Below, piece by piece: positions 45,980-58,051 of a stretch of 64,000 nucleotides of DNA. This stretch comes from Coleophoma eucalyptorum. Its lineage: Eukaryota; Ascomycota; Leotiomycetes; Helotiales; Dermateaceae. The notes below the pieces were generated by a model, which did no database searches, was not told where the DNA came from, and saw only the letters and a program-made list of their open reading frames with translations. How positions within the stretch are numbered: the first letter of the stretch is position 1; the number at the start of each line of letters is the position of its first letter. The stretch lies in the NCBI GenBank assembly GCA_026120035.1, contig JALRME010000027.1, forward strand, positions 186,001-250,000, given 5' to 3'. The translations under genes were made by a program, and so were the position numbers.

Positions 45980-47870
45980 TTACCTCAGGGGTGCGCTCAC
46001 CCCAGTATAATTACCCTGTGGCCCGGTAGTATAATCTCCCCTCTGACCCAAACTATCGATTCTACCAAGTAGGAACTCGAATTGTCTGTACGCGGCTCCA
46101 GGGACACTATGAAAGGGTTTAGTTTCTTCACATGAACCACCTCTCGAATTTGGGACTTACTATTCAGGAATCTCGTGTCCAGATAACGCCACCGTGACAA
46201 ACGTAAGTCCTCTTTCAGTATGGTATGTTCCCTGGTATCCACCACCAGCAGTGTCTGTGAACCCAGGAGTATAAGACATAGCACCATTAACGAGATCAAG
46301 AATCTCGCCAATACTCTGATGGTATGGAACAAAGAAATTTTGCTCTGCGCTCGGAGCTGTTTGGAAACCTTGTAATCCGTTCCATGTCATGTTCTGGATT
46401 GTGATTAGAGATCCATTAGTAAAGAGTAAGAAGTCAAGGTCTCCGTGACCGATGATTGTGTTGTTGGTTCGCTCGATGACCGAAGGAAGCGGCCCAAGAC
46501 TAGATGGTACTGACAAATCTCCTTCGGGAAAGAGGTTACTACCACCAGCACAGAGAGTATAATCTGTTGGAGGTGCATGGATAACTTTTTGAACGTCTGA
46601 TTGATTGAAATAGTCGTTTGGGCCGGTTCCTAAAGATGGGAATCCTAATTCGTCCCATAGGAATGGGCAGTAATCGGTTAAATGGTAGATATTGAAGCAT
46701 GGGTTAACGTAGTATGCAGCATAGTAGATATCATCCCAAACGCCACAGCCTGGTAGAGTTGAGTCTGGTGCCGGCGGGATAGGTCCAGGTGGAGGAAACG
46801 TAGAAGTGTAAAGATCATGGAATGCTGTAAACCCGCAGGCATCGGCACGCGCAGTTATGTTATCAAGGAAGGTTTTGTTCAGGTTAATAACATTTTGGTA
46901 TTTAAGCAACGCAGGGACGGAGGGAGCTATAAGAGTCAGCACGGAACCATACTAAGCTATGAGGCTACCCTACTATAGATCATGGTATCGTCATGATTCA
47001 TCGATGGATCATTGATTTGTACTCCTTTGACATTAAAGTACTCTGTGTTGTTTTCGTCGAGCATGCCGCTAGCGATATATGGAATATATTGGCCAGCATA
47101 GGACCTATTCGGCAATTAGTACCTTTCCGAGTACGTCACCATCTGAAGAATTACTTACTCTCCAGTAATGTAGACCTTGTAGCCATTCATCTCAAAGGTA
47201 TCAATGAAGTTCTTCCAGAACCCCTTGAATTGGGAAGCAACATCAACCTCGTCGGTTACGTTGATTGTTCCTTGTGAGAACCCCGTAGTCACAGGTTGGT
47301 CAATCCAAACCATATTGGTCAAGTTAACCCAACTGTACGGGTTTGGAACAGGCTATTGGTGTTAGTATTACTACTGTGTGGATTTGGTGCCAAATTACCG
47401 CGTAGGTTCCAGACTGCCACAGGAAAGGCCCATTTTCTTGGAATAACCCATCAAGAGAGCTGCAGCCAGGTCCACCATTGAGCCAAATAGTAATCTCTTT
47501 CGAAGCAAGTGGATTTGATGATGGGAAAAACCAGAACCATAGTGTGTTCTCATCTGTCGCATTAGAAGAGATGGGCAATGATCCGGCGTAAGATTCCCCA
47601 ATATCGAAATCAAACTGAGGAAGAGCGCTGCCATTGACCGCAAAAGCTATGGTATTTTGTAAACATGATGCAGTTGCCCAATCGGGGCAGTAACTTACGA
47701 GTTGTCACATTAGTCAAGTACTTTGAAGTCGACCTGGCCTTGATTGGTGGGTTTCTCGGCGCAGAGGAAGATTCAGATCGCGTGACATGCTTCGCCTTAT
47801 TATGAGGACTTTGCAACGCCGTAACTGCTGATGCAGTCAACAGCAACGACATGCAATTGAAGGAACGCAT
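45980..47870 (-). CDS. Secreted serine carboxypeptidase (peptidase family S10)
   Basis: Six exons: 47870-47699, 47646-47399, 47352-47159, 47104-46974, 46926-46161 and 46106-45980, joining to 545 residues. A signal peptide ([19 protein letters not shown]) is followed by a short basic propeptide. S10 hallmarks are the [21 protein letters not shown] oxyanion block in exon 2, the nucleophile [11 protein letters not shown] with Ser206, an Asp in GHGDLDF near 411-413 and His499 in LSGHEIPEY. Many N-glycosylation sequons are present. Such enzymes remove C-terminal residues from peptides in the vacuole or, with this N-terminus, outside the cell at acid pH. Intron phases fit at every junction; the last exon, with [13 protein letters not shown], is needed to complete the fold. 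Confidence 0.92.
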
Positions 47871-49018
47871 TTTCAATCGATTTATATATAAAAATGCATC
47901 CAAAAATTGCTGGAAAATCAAGATGTGAGACTTGGGCAGAGACGCCTCTTAAATACAGAAGGAGGGTTGTCTCATAACAATCTAATCGAGAGCGACGAAC
48001 ACGACAAGCCTTTGAGCATCCCCATCTTGCCTTGTTCACTCCGCACCTCCCCGTTGTAGTTAAGGTGACTGATGAGGCGCAGGACAATGGACCAGCCAGA
48101 GGGAGGCGGGTGTGTTAGCCCCGAAAAAACGGTGGGCCGTAAAGCTTATTGTCTATTGTTCCATTGTGATGTGCCTCTTGGTAGATCGAGGTAGCTATGT
48201 ACTTCGTACCTTGCGTTGGTATCTGCTCGCCGCTCGCAAACAGGTTTTCCACCACCAGTAGTGTTTTCGGTACACAAATAAATCCCCAAGCAGCTGCGTA
48301 GTGATGGATGATGCCTCGACTGTGCCTTTGGATTCTGGACACATGCAGGCTTGGATTTTCTTCACAGCACCGTGGAGACCATCAGACGCCTGTTCGACCA
48401 TTAGCCAATCCCCTCCATGTGAGAGACCACCAGACAGGGATTTGCTTCCCCTCGCAGTGTTGTAGATCGCGATTTTATGACCGACTGCAGAATCGTAGGA
48501 ACCAGGAGCAGGAGAGCAATTGCGCCTGCTCGTAATGATATCATGAAAGCACTAGCCTGTTTAGGAAGCTGTGTCGTTTATTTCATTATAGACTTGATGG
48601 GGAACATAAATGCGTTGAATAAGTTTGGGCAATTAAGGAATTTGTGGGCGCTTAGATTAGTGTACAGCCGTTTCCGACGAGTAATATGAGTAACTTTCCG
48701 ACAATTCTAGATCTGACAAAAGACTGGACTTTGGATTGTGCAGCATGTACAAGGTCTAAACCCCTCCAAGGAATATGCTTCTTGACACGCCCGCCAACTA
48801 ACATAAATCTGGCGCAGGGACAGCAAGTTCTCCAATACTTTCCTGACTGCTATAGATGAAAATTTTGACATATTTAATGGTCATTCTCGATAAGCCCTCT
48901 GGATCCTGATAATTGACTTTTCAGCTGACACGTAACCAACCGTCATCCATCACCTCAGTAAATGTGTTATATCATTGTTCTCATAAGAAAAGAGAGATCC
49001 GTTGGATTTATTTCTATA
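47871..49018. other. 1.15-kb intergenic region
   Basis: Carboxypeptidase promoter and 3' flank of the GPI14 gene. Overlapping short frames near 48115-48690 on both strands match nothing I recognise. Confidence 0.45.
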
Positions 49019-50388
49019 TCACGAAACTGCTGTTTTCCTTCGCGAAGACCACCTTCCTATATCTGATACAATGACACTTAGGATCCAAGTATTGGCCAGG
49101 AAGAAAAGAATACTCGCGACCCAGAGACCTGGCACAAACGTGCTCTGGCCCAAAAATTCGAGCCCGAATCCCTGCTGCAGCCAGAGCGCTTGTGTGAGTA
49201 CCCATAAAGCTGCTGCTGTTAATCCGAAGTACTTTTGAGCCAGGATTGACGAATTAGGCAGGTAGAATGGAAGAAAGACCATATACCAAAGAAAGTACTG
49301 CGTCCATTAGCGATGTATTAAATGAATTTTGAGAATGCTTACTTGGCTAGTGCAGACTTTGTTGAAGGTAACGAATGCAAAGGTTTGTGCAAGCATTGTT
49401 GATGGTAGATCCTTCTTGGCCAGCAGGAAGGGGAGCGCAACTGCTGACAGCAAGAGCTGTGGAAGAAAGGCTATGGCTTCGAAATGTATTCCAGATTTGT
49501 CAGGTGCTGAAGAGCTGAGGTATAAAAGGGTGTTATAAGGCGAAAAATTGTGACGATGGTCGATCCGTGTGACATGGTGAAGGTATGTATGCTGGACGAA
49601 TGGCCACCCGTATCTTCAACACAATTAGTTGAAGATGTCACAATGAGAAATGTTACTTACATGGAGTACATTGCAATGTTGAGGCCAAGAAAGGTAGATA
49701 GGCTCACAATAGCCAATCTGATTCGAGCTGCATTGAGGAAACCCTGGATCTGAGATATCCAGTCAACCTTCTCGCCCCCTTTCCTTTTCCCTTTCCCTTT
49801 CCCAACCCCCACGTGATCTTCGTCCATCCACCACACGATTGATGGGGCGTAAATAAATGGATAGATCTTGAAATGAACCCCAAAGCCAAGTAGGATTCCA
49901 GCAAGAAAGATGCGTCTCTGAGTGACAGCCCACAACAAGGCGATGACCATGACACCTAGAAGCCCCTCTGAGCTGCCACGTGTACTGATGGTAGCTACCA
50001 TAGGGTTAAGGAGCCATATGCTAGCATACTTGAGAGCACGTTCTTTTGTCATATTATTTGAGTGTCTGAGGACAAGTATGATCAGCCATCCTGCTATAAT
50101 ATCACCCGCTGCAAACAGCAGTTTGCCGAACGAGAACCATATGCTTGACCAAGTCGTGGGCAACAACATCCATGCTAAGATAGGTGTATAGCGATATGTC
50201 TCTCGATCATATGGCGAGCGGCCGTGGGCAATGTATCTTGCAGCGTCGGTAAAGACATAGTAGTCGATGTCTGTGTACTTCAAAGGAGAATTCGCATCTT
50301 GCCATAAACCATAGAAGAACAGAACTATGCGAAGCGCGACTGCAGCAGAAAAAACAAGAGTTGGACTCGAGAAGAAGCTTGAAATCGC
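49019..50388 (-). CDS. gpi14: GPI mannosyltransferase 1 (PIG-M/Gpi14)
   Basis: Exons 50388-49661, 49613-49343 and 49297-49019 give 425 residues, the usual family size. The lumenal catalytic motif is present (KYTDIDYYVFTDAARY), followed by the GRSPYDRETYRYTPILAW block and many membrane helices. The motif YGWPFVQHTYLHHVTRIDHRHNFS lies across the first intron. PIG-M adds the first alpha-1,4 mannose to GlcN-acyl-PI in the ER lumen during GPI anchor synthesis. I start at the second in-frame ATG (MAISSFFSSP), which places the first helix as in homologues; an upstream ATG at 50469 would add 27 residues. A Gly/Lys-rich low-complexity insert lies around residues 205-215. Confidence 0.93.
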
Positions 50389-50581
50389 CATTGAGCCGAC
50401 TGATGAAGAAATGACACAGCGCGAAGCTACAACGCTGGCAATGGCAAACACCCAGCGGCTTCTAATCAAGAAACAGCCTTCCTCTTCCCCTGGCTTTTAA
50501 GCTTTCAACGCTACCTCCTTAGCGGCCGGCACTAGCAAACCCCCAGTTCTCGCCTGAACAACACATGAGCACGAGCTCAAA
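50389..50581. promoter_or_regulatory. Short bidirectional promoter GPI14/TRAX
   Basis: Only about 190 bases lie between the two divergent start codons (fewer if GPI14 uses its upstream ATG). No TATA box is obvious. Confidence 0.5.
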
Positions 50582-51545
50582 ATGGCTGAACCAACAAACA
50601 GCAGGTCTTCATTGTCTGAAAGACCAAAAGATATGCCTGGTGTCAAGAGAAATCACGATGGAGCTGCAAAGGAGGTCAAGGCAAGCACATCGCCGTTCAT
50701 GCCCATGTTTGAGGCTTTTCGAGACGAGCTTGATGAGCACCATGATCGCAGAGAGCGCATTATAAAAGCTTCGCGAGATATCACTGCTGCAAGCAAGAAA
50801 ATGTAGGCTACTATTGCCTCCTAATACACATACTATGTAATGCTAACTTTGTGCTACAGAATCTTTTCATTGCAGAGGTACTTACCCATACATCACGTGT
50901 CGACATAAATTTTCTTTGCTAAATATATGACGCAGAGTACGAGCATTGAAGACTGAAATCCCACCAAAGATTCTGTCCGAGACGACAGATAGGATGGGAA
51001 CGATGCAAAAGCAATTCATGACAATTGCTCCAGATCTAGTTGGAATTAATGCGTGGAGATATCAACGCCAAATTTCGGGTGGCATTCAGGAGTACATGGA
51101 GGCCGTCTCATTCCAACACTATCTCCAGAAGCAGTCCCTCATCACGTTAGAAGAGGCTTCGAGCTCGATAGCTGGCGGTGTTACATTGACTGGTGATGAC
51201 TACGTTCTCGGCATTTTTGATTTGGTTGGGGAGTTGATGCGTTTCGCAATAACGACAATGGCAACGAGCGGATCTCTTCCAGGCTCCAAGGATGAAGGAT
51301 CAGAGGAGGAGAGGACGATTCTGATGGACTTAAGAGTTCTAAGGACGCACTTTGAGGCGTTAGATACGACATCCTGTGGAGGTACTGGACTGGGCAAGGA
51401 TGTTGAGAAGAAGATGGAGGTCATGAAGACATGTGTGGAGAAGGTAGAGGCTGCTGTCTATGGGATGATTATCAGAGGCCGAGAAAGGCCAAAGGGCTGG
51501 GTTCCTGATATTTCTGATGATAGAGCACCTGTTGAGAGCTACTGA
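50582..51545 (+). CDS. tsnax: Translin-associated factor X (TRAX) homologue
   Basis: Exons 50582-50802, 50860-50877 (18 nt) and 50936-51545 give 282 residues. The translin fold is clear: FEAFRDELDEHHDRRERIIKASRDITAASKK, then the QEYMEAVSFQHYL block and DYVLGIFDLVGELMRFAI. The acidic residues that form the C3PO endoribonuclease site in animal TRAX (two Glu in the QEYxEA segment and the Asp of DLxGELMR) are conserved. TRAX and translin form C3PO, which trims tRNA fragments in fungi and removes passenger strands in animals. The 18-nt middle exon encodes IFSLQ and joins in phase on both sides. Confidence 0.93.
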
Positions 51546-51952
51546 GTTATAATACCACAATGAGCGCAGGGCTATCACCGCCGTATAGCACTCAGTATTC
51601 ATGCCCGTGAGATCAGATATCGGCCTGAGAGATTCTATTAGCAGTTTGGCCCCACATTAAGCACCTCCGTAAAACCATGAACTCAGGATGAAGTTTCCAG
51701 GTTAAAGATCTCCCAAGCTACAGCTGCACGGCCAACCAAACTCAGAAAACCGATGGAACTAGTCGCAATAAGGAGTGCGTCTAGCATAGCACGGCTCTCC
51801 CGATGAGGAGTGGAAACGTGACGTAGATGCGGCCGCGTTCGGATCCTGAATTAGGAAAGCCCGAAGCTTGTACTAGGTAATATTTTGAGACCCTTCTTAA
51901 GGACGACTCTCCTCTTGCAGCATTCATCACTCGTGAGAAGAATACCGTAAGC
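51546..51952. other. Intergenic region TRAX to Sym1
   Basis: No coding sequence seen; 3' flank of TRAX and Sym1 promoter. Confidence 0.5.
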
Positions 51953-52672
51953 ATGTATCGCTGGTAGGTGATATTTACTCCACTATTGATCAATCATTAT
52001 CCAAAAAATCATGAAGCTAATAGCTCAATTGCAGGTATCAAATGAAGCTGGCCCAGCGCCCAATCTTGACCCAAGCTGTCACCTCAGCCATCCTCTTCGC
52101 GACTGGCGACACCGTTGCACAACAGGTTGTGGAGAAGAAGGGTATTCGGAACCAAGAATGGGCGCGTACTGGTCGTATGGCTTTGTACGGTGGAGGTATG
52201 TTTGTCACGCTTTCAATCCAAGCGTTCAGAATGCCTTCGATCTCATCTTAATGCTGACATTGTCGCGTAGCTGTCTTCGGTCCAGCTGCGACAACTTGGT
52301 TCAAGTTCCTGCAGAACAAGGTCGTGCTAAAGAACAAGAACTTGGAAATTCTCGCACGCGTCGGCGCTGATCAGTCCCTTTTCGCATCCACAAATCTGTT
52401 CTGCTTCTTGAGCAGCATGGCGATCATGGAGGGATCTGACCCCAAGGAGAAGTTGGAGAAGTCTTACTGGAACGCTTTGTCAACTAACTGGATGGTCTGG
52501 CCATTTGTTCAAGGTAACATTGACTTTAAATCAATTCTCACACCGCTTGTTAACAATCCCACTTTTAGTCGTCAACTTCAAGTTTGTGCCGCTGCACCAT
52601 CGCGTACTTTTGGTCAACGTCCTCTCCATCGGATGGAACTGCTACCTGAGCGCTCTTAATAGCCAAGGTTAA
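51953..52672 (+). CDS. sym1: Mpv17/PMP22 family protein Sym1
   Basis: Exons 51953-51963 (11 nt), 52035-52195, 52271-52513 and 52569-52672 give 172 residues, the normal length. The family features are the [19 protein letters not shown] start, [20 protein letters not shown], then [32 protein letters not shown] and [11 protein letters not shown]. Sym1 is an inner-mitochondrial-membrane channel-like protein needed for ethanol growth at high temperature in yeast; the vertebrate homologue Mpv17 affects mtDNA maintenance. The first exon contains only the start and three further codons (the last split), and is supported by the conserved MYRWY reading. Confidence 0.93.
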
Positions 52673-53107
52673 TCATTGAAAGATTGCATAACGTTGGAGA
52701 ATACAGACAAAGGCGCTTTTAGAGGGTGGAAAGTAGGGCTATACTATGGATCTTCTACTGTCTAGGTGTGCATAGACAATGCTTGGGTCACAAAGCATGG
52801 CGTTATGGCGTGGTTGAGAATCGAAAATATCAATTTGCTTCAAATAAATTGTGATATCGTTGCTTATGACAGCAAATACAAGCTTCGCAGGCAAGTAGCG
52901 ATCTGGATTAAGTATAACAGTGACAAGGCTTGAACTTTTGGGATACTTGGTGAACATAGAGCTGAAATCAATTGCGTTGCATAAGTATATTGTTCTAGTC
53001 ATGAATAACTTATCTTGTCCCATACCCTTCTAAATCTTATACAGAAACATTACAGCGGTATACCACAAACCTCTATTCTCAATACCCTGGTTCCAGCACA
53101 GCTCCAA
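52673..53107. other. Convergent intergenic region Sym1/SRPBCC
   Basis: Short frames only; 3' flanks of converging genes. Confidence 0.5.
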
Positions 53108-53656
53108 TCAAGAAAGTTGCATGCTTTCAGCTTTTGTCTTCAGATCCGAGTTAAAGGCCTCAAACTGAGCTTTGAGTTTCTTCCCACCAAGCGCTGGAGT
53201 CATGACAAATGATAACAGGCCAGAGAACTCCTCCATGTGTACGAACATGGTCGCTCCTGGAGTTGTACTACTCGGCTCAAAAGCGAAAGTGTGCAAGCCC
53301 GAGACCGTAAATACAGGTGGACCTTGCCATTGGAATTTAGTTGGCGAGTTCTCCTGTGATTCGATTAGGAAAAGAATGTTGAGCTGCTACAGGCGGTTTA
53401 CCGTGATCGTGGATACAAAAGGAGGTAGCCCTGTAACAGAGCATTTCAACATGTCTCCAACTGAGGTTTTTCCTGCTGATTCTGGAGCAATAGACTCGAT
53501 AAAAGCCCCTTTATGCCACTCCAGAATCTTGCTGAAATCGAGAAACTAAAAATGAAAATTAGACAGGAATGGGCTTTTTTGCTAGGGTAACTTATGGCTT
53601 ACTAAACGCCGAACCTCAGCTGGTGAGCAGGCAATCTCAATTGTTGTCTTGATCAT
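53108..53656 (-). CDS. SRPBCC (START-like) small-ligand-binding family protein
   Basis: Three exons, 53656-53603, 53545-53402 and 53353-53108, all phase 0, give 147 residues. The sequence starts MIKTTIEIACSPAEVRRLFLDF, then KILEWHKGAF, the ligand-cavity pattern KFQWQGPP...FTVSGLHTFAFEPSS, and the long C-terminal helix GGKKLKAQFEAFNSDLKTKAES. This is the helix-grip fold layout of polyketide cyclase/START-like SRPBCC proteins. The ligand is unknown and no pathway neighbours are present. Confidence 0.82.
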
Positions 53657-54181
53657 AGTTTTGAAGCGAGAAGGACACAGATGAGCGGAATATAGATGCT
53701 ATGTATGGAGTAAAGTTTGACATCTTTCTTTTGCGTCTGTCTATTTAAATACTTTGAATCCATCTTGCTCACTAATATGATCGATGTCAGCAGTCTGGTA
53801 CCTGGCCTTCAGCTGCGCAAGAGTCGATTCGCAGAGAGTGCGATGGGCCCAATCATATCACTCCAGTATACTTCACGTGATCAGCCCTCTAAGGCGTCGG
53901 ACGCTAGCGGCGCAAGAACATCGATTCTTTGCTTTGCCGGGAAGTTGTAAAGGCGAACGCAAACCAACGAAATCAAACAAATCACCCCTCACACCTACCT
54001 CCACTCCACGATCGACGACTTGCCTGGAGCAGGAGTCGCATGAGTACAGGCCACATCATCTGACTGACGTTCTTTCCTTACTCGTCACCGTCCAATAATA
54101 CCCAGCGCACCTCGGATCAACAAATCTACACGTTCTCAAGGCTCTAGCGCGCTTTTCCCTCTACACACACCTACCGCAACC
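53657..54181. other. Divergent promoter region SRPBCC/eIF4E
   Basis: About 525 bases; the part close to eIF4E is C-rich and looks like a 5' leader. No gene is seen. Confidence 0.5.
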
Positions 54182-55073
54182 ATGGCCGCTGCTACTGCTC
54201 AAGCTCCAAGTGAGCCTAAAGCCTCATCTCCGGTCGATCTCTCCACCATCCCAATATCCCCAGAAGGCAAGGCTAGCGATGAGAGCAAGTCAAATGGCGA
54301 CAAGGCTGAGGAGCAAATCACCGTCTTTCACGACCCAGAGAACTTCAATGTTAAGCACCCGTTGATGCACAAGTGGACTCTGTGGTTCACCAAGCCACCC
54401 AGTGGAAAGGTAAGCATGGGTTTGAAGTCCCTGCGTGGGGTAGCATTGCTAATCATATCTAGGGTGACAACTGGAACGACCTGTTGAAGGAGGTTATCAC
54501 CTTCAACTCTGTAGAGGAATTCTGGGGTGTTTATGTATGTGCAGCCTCCCATCATATTATGATAGCCACTGACTTTTATTCTAGAACAACATAGCACCAA
54601 CCTCAGAGCTCGCTCTTAAGTCTGATTACCACTTGTTCAAGGAAGGCGTACGACCAGAATGGGAAGATGTTCAGAACAAGCACGGAGGCAAGTGGTCATA
54701 CCAGTTCAAGGAGAAGCGCAACGTCCCAATAGACGAGCTTTGGCTCCACGTCATGCTCGCTGGTATCGGTGAGACACTGGAGGAGGAGGATGACGGAGAG
54801 CTGATGGGTGTTGTGGTCAACGTAAGAAAGGGATTCTACCGTATCGGTGTCTGGACCAGAACGATTGGCAAGAGCATTCCAGGTGGAGGAGACGGAGACG
54901 TTGCAGGAGGCAAGGGTCGTTCCACCGAGAAGGGCCGCGATATCTTGTTGAACATTGGTCGCAAGTTCAAGGAGGTCCTCAAGCTCCCGGCTTCAGAGGC
55001 CGTCGAGTTCTCAGGTCACACCGATAGCGCTCACAGTGGAAGCACGCGTGCCAAGGCCAAGTACACGGTCTAG
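54182..55073 (+). CDS. eIF4E: Translation initiation factor eIF4E
   Basis: Exons 54182-54409, 54463-54534 and 54585-55073 give 262 residues. The disordered N-terminus precedes HPLMHKWTLWFTKP. Cap-binding residues are visible: Trp80 (DNWND), Trp126 with Glu127 (RPEWEDVQNKHGGKW) and Trp190 (RIGVWTRT). The dorsal Trp that contacts eIF4G is in SVEEFWGVY. eIF4E binds the m7G cap as part of eIF4F in the cytosol. A Gly-rich insert (SIPGGGDGDVAGGKG) follows the last Trp, as in other filamentous fungi. Both introns are phase 0. Confidence 0.96.
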
Positions 55074-55748
55074 ATGAAAACAACGAAGCAAGAAAAAAAG
55101 CAGTATGGAATTATGCAATGAATGCTCTTCTTTTTCTCCTCGTCGAAAATTGGCTTTCACGTTTTTTACGATGGGTTTTATGAGGGGGGGCTTCTTAATG
55201 AAAGTCGGCAACTACACACGGGGCTTCTTTGTGCTGGTTTCTTTTTCGCACATTTGGTTTGAAAAAGTGTCCATAGACGACGGGCAGACAGTCTATATGT
55301 TGTTTTGTTAATTATTGTTTTTTTGCTTCAGTCGCGTCCGCATTCTGCTTCTTGTTTTCCCCTCTTGTTTCTCTTGCTTATGAGGGGGAGGGAAGGGCTT
55401 CCTGACTCGGCGTTCGTCCTTCTGAGCGATATGGGGCTGCTGCTACTTGTTGTCCCTTCCTTATGCAGCAGGAAACTACATATTCATAGACTAGGTAAAT
55501 AAAAAACAAAAGTTGAATGATGTATACCTATGATTTTAGAATTCGAGAGACTGGAGAATAATAAAGAAGACGCACATTGAGCAAAGCCTTATGGAGGTAT
55601 ATAACGCAGCAGCGCTCTCTCTTTCCCTCAACATTGTCTGCATGTATTTGCAGTGCATTATCATATATGTTTTCTCTATTCTACATATAAAGGTCTTTTT
55701 AAACCCATTTAACCTACCAATCTACCTGTATAGTTTGACCTTCCGTTT
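55074..55748. other. Convergent intergenic region eIF4E / acyl-CoA synthetase
   Basis: T-rich 3' flank of eIF4E with no coding signal. Confidence 0.5.
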
Positions 55749-57721
55749 TTAGAGCTCATCACCACTGAAATCCTCCACGAAGATCTCCTTAACAAGTTGC
55801 TTCTTGTTGACTACATGCAGACATTAGCCTTTTGCTCAGTAGGCCAGATCTCTACCAAAGGGGGAAATGCACGAAGGGGAAAAAGACTCACTCTTGCCCA
55901 TAGCATTCTTTGGAATATCATCCACAATGCGCATGATCTGCGGGATTTTGTAATTCGCAAGACGATCCCTCAGTGCCCGGCGCATATCCATCGGACTCCA
56001 TTTCGGCACACCAGGCTTCAGGATAAGTACCACGCCGACTTTCTGGCCCCATTTACCCGACGGCACTGCGACGACAGCTGCTTCTGCTATTTGGGGTAAC
56101 GAAAGTAGTTCTCGTTCGACTTCCAACGCGGATACTTTCTCCCCACCCGTCTTGATGATGTCTGCTGATTTGCGGCCGCGAATAAAATACATCGGTCCGT
56201 GGGTCCAGTCTTGGGAGTTGTCACCAGCCGTGGGCACGTTGCGGCGGACTGCTACGTCTCCGGTCTTGAACCAGCGCCCTTGTCCATCTTCGCCTTCGAC
56301 AAATTCCTTGCGTGTAGCTTCTGGATTGCGGAAGTACTCCTTGAAGATAGTTGGTCCTCGGAGCTGGATCTCACCATCGCGCTCTTGGCCTGCTGCGTTG
56401 ATCTCTTCACCGGGTAAAATCACTTCCCCAGTTTCGGTATCTACAAGACGTACTTGTACAGTTGGAAGAGGCCAACCAACGCTCCCATCTACACGATCTC
56501 CGTAGGAAAGACCGCAGGATAGTGCCATACCTACTTCTGTCATGCCATAGCGTTCCAATAGAACATTGCCATCGCTAAGTGTTGACCAAGCCTGCTTTGT
56601 TGGTGTAGGAAGAGCTGCCGAACCAGAGATATTTAGACGCATGTTTGCTGGCGAGATTGCTTTCTTCGTAGCCGCCTGTAGTTCTGGGGAGAGATCACTG
56701 TGGGTTGATAAGAGGCGGTTGTATACTGTAGGGACAACCGTGAAGAATGTGATGGGCTCTTTATCTCCCGAGCCTGGAAGGAATGGTGCAGCAAGTCGTT
56801 CCCAGACTGCTTTAACATTAAATGGGAAGAGAAATTCTATTGAAGAGCCAGAAAACAACGGAGTCATAATTGCGTTGATAGTTCCATGGATATGATGCAG
56901 AGGTAACACGTGAAGTAGATGGTCTGAAGGGGAGTAATTCCATGCCGTTTGGAGTGACTTGGATTGGGCGGTCATTACTGATTCTGGGAGCAAGACACCT
57001 TTCTGAAGACAAGTTAATTATATTACTTTGATAGAATCTTACAGAGCTTACTGGTCTGTTCGTAGTTCCAGATGTGTATAACATCATTCCTCCTTTCCCT
57101 TCACTTGGCCCTTCAAGAGAAACCTTAGTATGCAGAGCCCCACCAAGTTTCTTTTCTACTTGGAGGAGTTTTGGCTTGCCATCCAAGCCTGATTTGAGGA
57201 CATCCAACGCTTTGTTCTCAAATTTTGAAGAGGAGAGAAGCATTGAAGCTTGGCTCTGGTCCATTATATATTGTAATTCGTGTACGGGGAATGCTGGAGA
57301 AAGAGGGAGTGCAATAGAATGAGTTCCCAGTATAGAAAGTAGAGTTACTAAATATTGAAGTCAATTGGTGTTTGAATACAAGACTGAGTAATTGCTCCGC
57401 ACCTACATAATCATAGCCATTTTCTACAAGAAAAGCTATCCGCTGCCCATCCATACTCGTGGTCCCCGCCTCCTTGTGTAATCGATCCTTAGCATCGGCA
57501 ACATCTTTAAGCAGCTCTCCATATGTAAATCTCCTACCAGAACCTGAGTGGACTACCACTGTGGAGTGTGGATCATGCTTCGCAATTGCCTCAAAGATAG
57601 GTAGGCGGGGAAGAGTAGAAGCCATTCTATATGACTGAGTAGTGACAGACTGAGAACGAAAGACGCGGGAGACTGAAGGCAGATGGTAGAAGAGAGAGGA
57701 AGCTTTTTTACAGGCAAACAT
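55749..57721 (-). CDS. AMP-forming acyl-CoA synthetase, malonyl-CoA synthetase (ACSF3)-like
   Basis: Exons 57721-57403, 57347-57052, 57002-55892 and 55810-55749 give 595 residues. Adenylate-forming motifs are A3 MLYTSGTTNRPKGV (about 195-208, spliced at Pro), A5 ERYGMTEVGMALS (from about 355), the RWFKTGDVA hinge, and the catalytic Lys in KNAMGKINKKQL at the end. The ERYGMTExGMALS reading is typical of the ACSF3/MatB group, which makes malonyl-CoA from malonate. The N-terminus (MFACKKASSLFYHLPSVSRV then RMASTLPRLP) resembles a mitochondrial presequence with a second Met, so both mitochondrial and cytosolic forms could arise. Other short/medium acyl-CoA ligases cannot be excluded. Confidence 0.85.
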
Positions 57722-58051
57722 GACGAGGAAAGAGAAGAAGGAGAAGAAAGCCCGCCGACGTGGGAAGATTGGAGGGTGATTGAACGCAGGGACGTCTCCG
57801 TCCCACTCTTCGGTGCAAGATCTGATGCCGATGTTGAGGTTTCGGGGGAAGTCAAGGACATCTCACCTGCGTCTCGGCTCAATAATTTTTGGTTGCTGTC
57901 TGCCGAGCACGACGCCAACTCACCTGAGCACGCGAGCTTTGATCTTTGCACTCCACGTCCAACTTTCGAGACTTCACGCGTTTGATAAACTGATAGCTCA
58001 TCGTCAACGAGGATCCTTGCAATCGCCATCACGACATACAGCTACGACTTG
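57722..58051. promoter_or_regulatory. Divergent promoter acyl-CoA synthetase/BolA
   Basis: 330 bases between two divergent genes for mitochondrial proteins. No coding evidence. Confidence 0.5.

Noticed and set aside
43506..47870. A biosynthetic gene cluster around the FAD oxidase and carboxypeptidase
   Set aside because: No synthase, P450, methyltransferase or cluster regulator is present nearby; the two genes look independent.
48115..48690. Overlapping small frames on both strands
   Set aside because: Mutually exclusive frames without homology cues; treated as intergenic.
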